Shown here: piece by piece, positions 7,409 to 11,641 of the stretch | Position numbering within the stretch: position 1 is the first letter of the stretch | Layout: each line of letters begins with the position of its first letter | From: Nitrososphaerota archaeon | GTDB taxonomy: Archaea > Thermoproteota > Nitrososphaeria > Nitrososphaerales > Nitrosopumilaceae | Direction of reading: 5' to 3' | Length of the DNA stretch: 12,499 nt | NCBI GenBank assembly: GCA_016200035.1 | Contig: JACQFM010000076.1 | Location: 1-12,499, forward strand | Notes under the pieces: generated by a model | What the model saw: only the letters and a program-made list of their open reading frames with translations | Told to the model about the DNA's origin: nothing | Databases searched by the model: none | Made by a program: the position numbers and the translations under genes

Positions 7409-7433
7409 GATCGGCTTCGCTCATTGTCCTTTT
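7409..7433 (-). repeat. 25-bp direct repeat, copy 1: ribosome site plus MSEAD start codons
   Basis: The minus strand reads AAAAGGACA, then ATGAGCGAAGCC, then GATC, identical to 8444-8468 in the same orientation and 1035 bp away. It holds an AAGGA ribosome-site-like motif 3-4 nt before an ATG and the codons for MSEAD. The stop codon of the 79-residue gene (TAA, 7434-7432) overlaps its edge. Confidence 0.8.
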
Positions 7434-7671
7434 AAGGTTCAGCTAAAGGTTTAACTAAAAAGCCTATGGCACTAAAAATCATACCGAGAACCCACGGTAC
7501 TAAAAATAATAATCTTCTATCTTGTACCCATCTTTCAGCACTTTGTCTTGCTGTTGTTCTGTCCATCCCACCTCGTAGCCGTCTTGTAATTTCTGCAGAA
7601 AGATCAGTAAGACTCTGGGAAGCCATTGAAGTGGCTCCAGATACAGAAAAAAAAATAGTTCCTAAAGCCAT
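7432..7671 (-). CDS. Small membrane protein of unknown function
   Basis: 79 residues from ATG 7671. Residues about 53-74 (RLLFLVPWVLGMIFSAIGFLVK) form a clear transmembrane helix flanked by Arg/Lys. The first 18 residues are also fairly hydrophobic and might be a second, weaker segment. The middle (RRLRGGMDRTTARQSAERWVQDRR) is strongly basic. It starts 11 nt after the stop of the 240-residue gene, so the two are probably translated from one message and may act together at the membrane. Its TAA overlaps the 25-bp repeat that starts the next frame. I do not recognise the family. Confidence 0.6.
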   Translation of the reverse strand: MALGTIFFSVSGATSMASQSLTDLSAEITRRLRGGMDRTTARQSAERWVQDRRLLFLVPWVLGMIFSAIGFLVKPLAEP

Positions 7672-7682
7672 ATAAAAAGGAT

Positions 7683-8405
7683 CTATAACACAATCACTCT
7701 CGTTGGGTAATTCGAGAAATTTGACAATCTTGGACGAATATCAAAAGCACCTGGAATCTCGATTGGACGAAAATTAAATTCCCACTCCCCTTCAACACTT
7801 CTAGTTACTATTGATTGGTACGGTGTGATTGCTCCAGCAGGAATTAAATCAATAATAACTTCATCTGAGTATTCCGATTTATTCCAAAAATTGCTAAGAA
7901 CAACTTTGCCAGTTATCTTTTCATTTTTTAGTACCCAATCTTTTTTCAATTTAATTTGTGCTCTTTTGACTCTGCCCTTTAGAACTTCAACGACATACCA
8001 TGTTCCAGAATCTTTTTCATCCCCATATGTTCTATGTGCTACCACATAATCACCATCTTCATATTTTTCTATTTTGAAGATCTGTTTGATGAAACTTGAA
8101 TGTGATGTTACATAAGATGTCCAAAAAGTAGGAAGAGGAGTTCTGATTGAATCCCTGATATAAACATCCAATTGTTTTTCAAATGGAATATCCAATCCTA
8201 TTCCATTGTTGCCCCACACTGGTTTTATCTGTGCGCAAAGAATATCATCACAGATAGGTTGACTATCTATTTCTACTTTGAAGTAATGATCAAATTCACC
8301 TCCTGCAACACCTATGCCTTTGAGAACTCCGTCATTAGCGCAGTGAACAAAATGTTTGTATACAGTTGAATCTGCCACACCGGTTTCTACATGAGGAGTT
8401 ATCAC
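7683..8405 (-). CDS. Hypothetical 240-residue, beta-rich protein (start uncertain)
   Basis: 240 residues from GTG 8405. Alternating hydrophobic strands dominate (for example FKVEID, GTWYVVEVLKGRVKRAQIKL, KITGKVVLSNFW, DEVIIDLIPAGAI), and there are several aromatic residues and two cysteine-containing stretches. I see no known catalytic motif, signal peptide or membrane segment. Upstream of the GTG the frame continues as NACVHKG to a TGA at 8427-8429. Beyond it are ten codons back to an ATG at 8459 (MSEADRKLFL), which lies in copy 2 of the 25-bp repeat. The true gene may thus be 7683-8459 with one nonsense codon, or translation may begin at GTG 8405. The small membrane protein follows after 11 nt. 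Function unknown. Confidence 0.6.
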   Translation of the reverse strand: MITPHVETGVADSTVYKHFVHCANDGVLKGIGVAGGEFDHYFKVEIDSQPICDDILCAQIKPVWGNNGIGLDIPFEKQLDVYIRDSIRTPLPTFWTSYVTSHSSFIKQIFKIEKYEDGDYVVAHRTYGDEKDSGTWYVVEVLKGRVKRAQIKLKKDWVLKNEKITGKVVLSNFWNKSEYSDEVIIDLIPAGAITPYQSIVTRSVEGEWEFNFRPIEIPGAFDIRPRLSNFSNYPTRVIVL

Positions 8406-8443
8406 GCCTTTATGAACACAAGCATTTCATAAAAACAATTTTC

Positions 8444-8468
8444 GATCGGCTTCGCTCATTGTCCTTTT
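8444..8468 (-). repeat. 25-bp direct repeat, copy 2: ribosome site plus MSEAD start codons
   Basis: Identical over 25 bp to 7409-7433 and in the same orientation. Similarity ends after GATC on the downstream side and before AAAAGG on the upstream side, so the repeat is just the translation-start module. It sits at the edge of the G+C-rich TrmB segment. Confidence 0.8.
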
Positions 8469-8517
8469 CGGTCTCTGACCCGCTCCTATCTCTGGATTCC
8501 CGTCGCTGAAAAGGACA
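8460..8517. repeat. 10-bp inverted repeat between the MSEAD start and the TrmB leader
   Basis: TGTCCTTTTC at 8460-8469 is the exact reverse complement of GAAAAGGACA at 8508-8517, with 38 nt between. The left arm is part of the 25-bp repeat, so a third, inverted and shortened copy of its ribosome-site end (AAAAGGACATG) faces the other way at 8509. The spacer contains no TATA-like box, so it is not an obvious invertible promoter. Confidence 0.55.
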
Positions 8518-8520
8518 TGG

Positions 8521-8977
8521 CTCGCCTCCGGAATTAAAAAACGAGGTGATTTGGAATGTTCGTGCTAAATGGAAATTCGGAGAAGATTCTCAAAGTCTTG
8601 AGGTCGTGCGGTCTGACCGAATACGAGTCGAAGGCTTACTTCACCCTGCTACTGACAGACAGGGAGAAGATGTGGGAACTCTCCAAGAAAAGTTCTGTCC
8701 CGCAATCAAAAATCTATCTGGTGGTGGACGGTCTCAAGGACAAGGGTCTCGTCGATTTGTCTGACGAGTCTCCCAAGACGGCGTCACCAAGACCGTTAGA
8801 GCCGTATCTGAGCAAGGCGATAAACTCCAAACAGAAGGAGATTTCCAATCTGATAGATTACGGAAATCTAGTCAGGGAGACTGTCTACTCGCTCAAACCC
8901 GTGGCGACAAGATACAAAAACAAGTATCGCGTCTTCGAGCCGAAACATCGGAGAAAAGTTTAAAGCTCGGAGGCGAG
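8521..8977. repeat. 10-bp inverted repeat bracketing the TrmB-type gene
   Basis: CTCGCCTCCG at 8521-8530 and its reverse complement CGGAGGCGAG at 8968-8977 lie just before and just after the G+C-rich regulator gene. They could be ends of a small mobile or integrated segment. Ten bases is short enough for chance within G+C-rich DNA. Confidence 0.35.
8556..8963 (+). CDS. TrmB-family winged-helix transcriptional regulator (short form)
   Basis: 135 residues from ATG 8556, preceded by GAGGTGAT at 8543-8550, a strong ribosome site 5 nt before the ATG that fixes the start. SCGLTEYESKAYFTLLL (17-33) followed by ELSKKSSVPQSKIYLVVDGLKDKGLV (about 41-66) is the TrmB helix-turn-helix, usually a sugar- or metabolite-responsive regulator. 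The long C-terminal ligand domain is absent. Instead a helix with a probable dimerisation role (about 80-110) ends in YRVFEPKHRRK. Short versions of this kind occur in archaea. The gene is much richer in G+C than the defence-like genes to its left, and a 10-bp inverted repeat brackets it, so acquisition from a higher-GC relative is possible. It diverges from the MSEAD/240-residue operon and could regulate it. Confidence 0.75.
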   Translation: MFVLNGNSEKILKVLRSCGLTEYESKAYFTLLLTDREKMWELSKKSSVPQSKIYLVVDGLKDKGLVDLSDESPKTASPRPLEPYLSKAINSKQKEISNLIDYGNLVRETVYSLKPVATRYKNKYRVFEPKHRRKV

Positions 8978-9069
8978 TAGGACAGGCTGGAACCGTTTTT
9001 AGAACCGATAGCGGTGCGGAGACCATCGGGCCCGCCTCCTCTGTCTTTTCAGAAACCATCGATTCTCAT

Positions 9070-9114
9070 CAAAAGTGGGTCTAAAGTAAAACCATGATAG
9101 TACCCTAGTCTCAT
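9070..9114 (+). repeat. 45-46 bp intergenic element, copy A
   Basis: Shares 37 of 45 positions by eye with copy B (10448-10492). The invariant parts are AAAAGTGGGTC, ACCATGAT and TACCCTAGT. A small stem GGTCT (9078-9082) over AAACC (9089-9093) has one mismatch. It lies between the TrmB and TFB genes, about 170 nt before the TFB start. Confidence 0.75.
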
Positions 9115-9123
9115 TAGACTAGG
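9104..9123. other. Perfect 8-bp hairpin at the end of repeat copy A
   Basis: CCTAGTCT-CATT-AGACTAGG pairs without mismatch around a 4-nt loop. It begins inside repeat copy A, but copies B and C lack the right arm, so it is specific to this site. It may be part of a small RNA or a dyad operator upstream of TFB. Confidence 0.5.
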
Positions 9124-9174
9124 ACTTGCCTGCTTGACAACTACAGTTATAGTAAAGAATTTGATTCTTATTTT

Positions 9175-9200
9175 GACCTGAGAAAGGTCTTTCCTTTTTC
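9175..9200 (+). terminator. Hairpin followed by a T-rich tract
   Basis: GACCT (9175-9179) pairs with AGGTC (9185-9189) around a 5-nt loop. A T/C-rich tract with a T5 run follows directly. It would end any transcript from the TrmB gene or from repeat copy A before the TFB gene. The stem is short, so this is tentative. Confidence 0.35.
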
Positions 9201-9287
9201 TTATGCAGATAACGATTGGATATAGAGAAAATCATGAAAATACTCTAGTTCTTATTAGCAGACAAACCAATTCACAGGTGATATTGT

Positions 9288-10202
9288 ATGGTTTTACAAA
9301 TTCTTAACACAGGCAGTCGCTGTGCACGCTGTGGAAAAAATTCAATGTTAACTGATAATGCTACTGGTGAAAGGTTCTGTGGAGGATGCGGTTTTGTTAT
9401 TTCTGAGCGCGTTGAGGAATCAGGTCCTGAATGGCGTTCGTTTTCAAAAGATGAATATGATGATAGGAGTAGAACGGGTTCACCAACCTCGCTTGCAATG
9501 CACGATATGGGACTTGCTACAATAATTGGTCATGCAAACAAGGATGCAACTGGAAAACCACTGTCTGCATCCATGAAAAGCACGATAGAACGTCTTAGAA
9601 CATGGGACAGTAGAAGTCAGGTACATGAATCTGCGGACAGAAATTTTAGACAGGCCTTTAGTGATCTTGGAAGACTAAAAGACAAACTTGCACTTTCAGA
9701 TGCAGTAATAGAAAAGACAGCCTACATCTACAGAAAGGCACTTGACAAGGGTCTTGTCAGGGGAAGATCGATTCCAGGCCTTCTTGCAGCCGCACTATAC
9801 GCGGCATGCAGGGATACTGGTACACCAAGAACATTAAACGATGTCTCAAGTGAAATAAACATCAAAAGAAAGGATGTATCACGATGCTACAGGCTACTTT
9901 TGCGTGAACTTGATCTAAAGATGCCAGTGGTAGACCCAATAAAATGCATGTCTAGGATAGCAAGCGAGGCTGGACTAAGTGAAAAGGTAAAACGAGGAGC
10001 TCTTGCAATCTTAAATGATGCAAACAAGATGGAAATTACAGCTGGTAAAGATCCTATGGGGCTTGCAGCAGCTGCATTGTATCTTTCATGTGTGACTAAC
10101 GGAGAAAACATTACACAAAAAGTTATTGCACTAGCAGCTGGAGTAACTGAAGTTACGATACGAAACAGGTACAAGGGACTAAAAGAGTCACTAAAAATCT
10201 AG
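9288..10202 (+). CDS. tfb: Transcription initiation factor B (TFB, archaeal TFIIB)
   Basis: 304 residues, full length for the family. The N-terminal zinc ribbon has C12-x2-C15 and C31-x2-C34. It is followed by the B-reader/linker (about 40-95, with PEWRSFSKDEYDDRSRTG) and two cyclin-fold repeats (about 110-200 and 205-300). Repeat 1 contains RSIPGLLAAALYAACRDTGTPRTL, and repeat 2 contains DPMGLAAAALYLSC and the DNA-contacting helix-turn-helix VTEVTIRNRYKGL. TFB recruits RNA polymerase to TBP-bound TATA/BRE promoters. Ammonia-oxidising archaea usually carry many TFB paralogues, so this may be one of several and could be specialised. ATG 9288 is supported by AGGTGAT about 6 nt upstream. It is the best-defined gene in the window and its reading frame is clean. 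Confidence 0.97.
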   Translation: MVLQILNTGSRCARCGKNSMLTDNATGERFCGGCGFVISERVEESGPEWRSFSKDEYDDRSRTGSPTSLAMHDMGLATIIGHANKDATGKPLSASMKSTIERLRTWDSRSQVHESADRNFRQAFSDLGRLKDKLALSDAVIEKTAYIYRKALDKGLVRGRSIPGLLAAALYAACRDTGTPRTLNDVSSEINIKRKDVSRCYRLLLRELDLKMPVVDPIKCMSRIASEAGLSEKVKRGALAILNDANKMEITAGKDPMGLAAAALYLSCVTNGENITQKVIALAAGVTEVTIRNRYKGLKESLKI

Positions 10203-10217
10203 CCTTATCAAAAAATC

Positions 10218-10226
10218 TATTTAATT
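10218..10226 (+). promoter_or_regulatory. TATA-like box for the Cys-rich microprotein
   Basis: TATTTAATT is centred about 23 nt before ATG 10245, compatible with a leaderless transcript separate from TFB, which ends at 10202. Confidence 0.45.
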
Positions 10227-10244
10227 GTAGCCACTAACAATTTC

Positions 10245-10349
10245 ATGAGTTCTGATCACTTTTTACGAAGAAACATGTGCTCTGATTGTAAAAGAATGAA
10301 ATGCCAGAAGGGATGTAATTGCGATTGCCATTGGGACAGGGATAGATAA
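10245..10349 (+). CDS. 34-residue Cys-rich (zinc-binding) microprotein
   Basis: ATG 10245 to TAA 10347-10349 encodes a 34-residue protein. Cysteines lie at 12, 15, 20, 24, 26 and 28, with His29 next to the last (CSDCK, KCQKGCNCDCHWD). That is enough ligands for one or two zinc ions, and the many Lys/Arg residues suggest nucleic-acid or protein binding. It is too short for most gene callers. Support comes from the dense, regularly spaced cysteines and an upstream TATA-like box. A T-rich stretch about 45-55 nt after the stop (TTGCTTCTTTTT, near 10390-10402) may terminate it. Tiny zinc-ribbon-like proteins are common in ammonia-oxidising archaea. The function is unknown. Confidence 0.6.
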   Translation: MSSDHFLRRNMCSDCKRMKCQKGCNCDCHWDRDR

Positions 10350-10447
10350 GGGTGTTAAACTAATTCACAAGTTCTCTTTCGTAGTACTGATTGCTTCTTT
10401 TTGATGTTGGAATTTTGAATTAACATAGATTAAATTTGGTTTTCTTA

Positions 10448-10492
10448 CAAAAGTGGGTCGGATTTACGACCATGATGGTACCCTAGTCCCAT
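10448..10492 (+). repeat. 45-46 bp intergenic element, copy B
   Basis: The best-formed copy. GGTCG (10456-10460) pairs perfectly with CGACC (10467-10471) around a 6-nt loop, and ACC/GGT can pair around ATGAT just after. It lies between the microprotein and the GYD gene, about 93 nt before the latter's start, in the same orientation as the other copies. Confidence 0.8.
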
Positions 10493-10584
10493 CGGAGTAA
10501 AATTTTAGGCTAAAAATAAAAAGAAGAGTTTGGAATGATTTCTTCCCGAAAGCCTTAAGAGATTAAAAGAAGATTATAAAATGA

Positions 10585-10851
10585 ATGGTATTCATAAGTC
10601 TTGTTAAGTTCAAAAAGAAAGCTGAATCAGTAGCAGAGTTTGGCAACCAATTGTTACAGAATTTGCCGGCAGGAGTAAAAGTTAGAGAAATTTTTTGGAC
10701 ACTTGGTGAATATGATTCCGTATGGATAATTGATGCACCCAGTGAAAAAGAAATCTTCCAATTGTTCCTACATGGTGGGGGGCTGGAATACATCGACACA
10801 AAAACGTTAGTAGGAATGAAACGAGAAGAAGCGCTAAAGCTTTTAAAGTAA
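10585..10851 (+). CDS. GYD-domain protein (small alpha/beta barrel-like, unknown function)
   Basis: 88 residues. VFISLVKFKKKAES at the start, VKVREIFWTLGEYDSVWIIDAPSEKE in the middle with the GEYD signature that names the family (PF08734), and TLVGMKREEALKLL at the end match the GYD pattern, a small ferredoxin-like alpha/beta fold. The family is usually about 90-105 residues, so this is complete. The start is ATG 10585; a nearer-upstream ATG at 10581 is in another frame and closes after eight codons. GATTAAAAG about 20 nt upstream may be its TATA-like box. It lies between two copies of the intergenic element. Biochemical role unknown. Confidence 0.8.
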   Translation: MVFISLVKFKKKAESVAEFGNQLLQNLPAGVKVREIFWTLGEYDSVWIIDAPSEKEIFQLFLHGGGLEYIDTKTLVGMKREEALKLLK

Positions 10852-10938
10852 AAAAAGCCTCTGTTGAAGTACTAATCAAGGATGCTATACCACCGCAGCT
10901 TCAAAAATTGTAATTCGTTGATTTAGTCATCGCAGAAG

Positions 10939-10949
10939 TTATTTTTTCT
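10939..10949 (+). terminator. Oligo-T terminator after the GYD gene
   Basis: A T6 run at 10942-10947, about 90 nt after the GYD stop, is the usual form of an archaeal terminator on the plus strand. Repeat copy C begins a few bases later. Confidence 0.4.
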
Positions 10950-10950
10950 G

Positions 10951-10996
10951 TAAACGTGGGTCGGATTTACAACCATGATAGTTACCCTAATCCCAT
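10951..10996 (+). repeat. 45-46 bp intergenic element, copy C
   Basis: Differs from copy B by five substitutions and one inserted T by eye. The stem is GGTCG over CAACC with one mismatch. It lies in the 250-nt space between the convergent GYD and phasin-like genes, downstream of the T6 run, and not in front of any plus-strand gene nearby. This weakens a purely promoter role. Confidence 0.75.
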
Positions 10997-11079
10997 CGAT
11001 GTATAGAAGATCGAGTCTTTCACAAGCAAATAATTTATGAAATAAAATGAAATTAATTTGAAACTAGATTTGAATAAAT

Positions 11080-11085
11080 AAAAAA
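11080..11085 (-). terminator. Oligo-T terminator of the phasin-like gene
   Basis: A run of six A on the plus strand (T6 on the minus strand), about 17 nt past the stop codon of the phasin-like gene, is a likely archaeal oligo-T terminator. Confidence 0.45.
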
Positions 11086-11101
11086 GGATGTGGTAAAAAC
11101 T

Positions 11102-11539
11102 TTAGTTTTTAACCCACGTGGAAATCCATGAGTCAACGATCTTTTCGTTCAGTTCTGCAAATGCAGTTGCGTTCTCGTTTATTGTTTTCAATGTTTGTCT
11201 TGTAGCATCTATTATAGTAAATGCTATCTTGTTTTGAGAATCGTATGACTTGACGATCTCTTCGGTTGAATCATGTACAACTTTTGTTAATGCCTCTGTG
11301 GCATTGGTGTTTATACCGGCCTTGCTTGCATAATGCTGCTGTATGGCCAAGCTAGAGTTGACAAAATTCATCCAAATTCCCAAGTATTCATCCTGAAGGT
11401 TAGTAAAGGACTGCAGATACTGTGGAGTTGCTTTTTCGATGTGACCATGGATCTTTTGGAAGCTATCCTTGCAAACTTGGTAAATATCCCTAGTTTGATA
11501 GTTTGAGCTTCTATTTTCCGGATTGTTTGATTTACTCAT
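11102..11539 (-). CDS. Phasin-like helical protein (possible PHA-granule or PhaE-related protein)
   Basis: 145 residues, almost entirely helical. TPQYLQSFTNLQDEYLGIWMNFVNSSLAIQ (about 38-68) and EALTKVVHDSTEEIVKSYDSQNKIAFTIIDATRQTLKTINENATAF (about 84-129) are long amphipathic helices with few prolines. This pattern is seen in phasins and PhaE-type subunits, which coat polyhydroxyalkanoate granules or support PHA synthase. There is no signal peptide or membrane segment. The match is from overall pattern, not a motif, and no phaC is visible here, so an unrelated helical protein is possible. ATG 11539 has GGAGG only 2 nt upstream, too close for ordinary use. A TATATATAT box about 27 nt upstream suggests transcription starts at the ATG. 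It diverges from the aldehyde dehydrogenase. Confidence 0.55.
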   Translation of the reverse strand: MSKSNNPENRSSNYQTRDIYQVCKDSFQKIHGHIEKATPQYLQSFTNLQDEYLGIWMNFVNSSLAIQQHYASKAGINTNATEALTKVVHDSTEEIVKSYDSQNKIAFTIIDATRQTLKTINENATAFAELNEKIVDSWISTWVKN

Positions 11540-11561
11540 AACCTCCAGTACATGGTAAGAG

Positions 11562-11570
11562 TATATATAT
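11562..11570 (-). promoter_or_regulatory. TATA box of the phasin-like gene
   Basis: ATATATATA on the minus strand, centred about 27 nt before ATG 11539, is the clearest TATA element in the window and predicts a leaderless or nearly leaderless message. The GGAGG at 11546-11542 lies at about the predicted start point. Confidence 0.6.
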
Positions 11571-11597
11571 CTATTGGTAATGGCTGGTAATCAATGG

Positions 11598-11622
11598 TTT
11601 TAAATGTCAAGACTTATATTTT
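11598..11622 (+). promoter_or_regulatory. TATA-like elements of the aldehyde dehydrogenase gene
   Basis: TTTAAATG at 11598-11605 and TTATATTTT at 11614-11622 both precede the GTG at 11642. The second, centred about 24 nt away, fits a leaderless start at the GTG. The first would give a 5' leader of roughly 14 nt. Confidence 0.4.
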
Positions 11623-11641
11623 GTATCTAAAGAGATTAGGC

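Noticed and set aside
8546..8764. Open frame overlapping the TrmB gene on the same strand
   Set aside because: The TrmB frame has a recognised helix-turn-helix and a well-placed ribosome site; the other frame is a shadow.
8868..9059. Minus-strand open frame over the end of TrmB
   Set aside because: It overlaps the end of a supported gene and has no recognisable domain; high G+C content lengthens chance open frames.
10852..10911. Short coding-like stretch (VEVLIKDAIPPQLQKL) after the GYD gene in another frame
   Set aside because: Only about 19 codons, no start, and the GYD protein is already full length; a frameshifted tail cannot be excluded but is unsupported.
9070..10996. The 45-46 bp element as box C/D guide RNA
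   Set aside because: ATGAT resembles part of a C box, but no CTGA D box at the right spacing occurs in any copy.
9070..10996. The three repeats as a CRISPR array
   Set aside because: Only three imperfect copies spaced about 1.4 kb and 0.5 kb apart, with genes between them.
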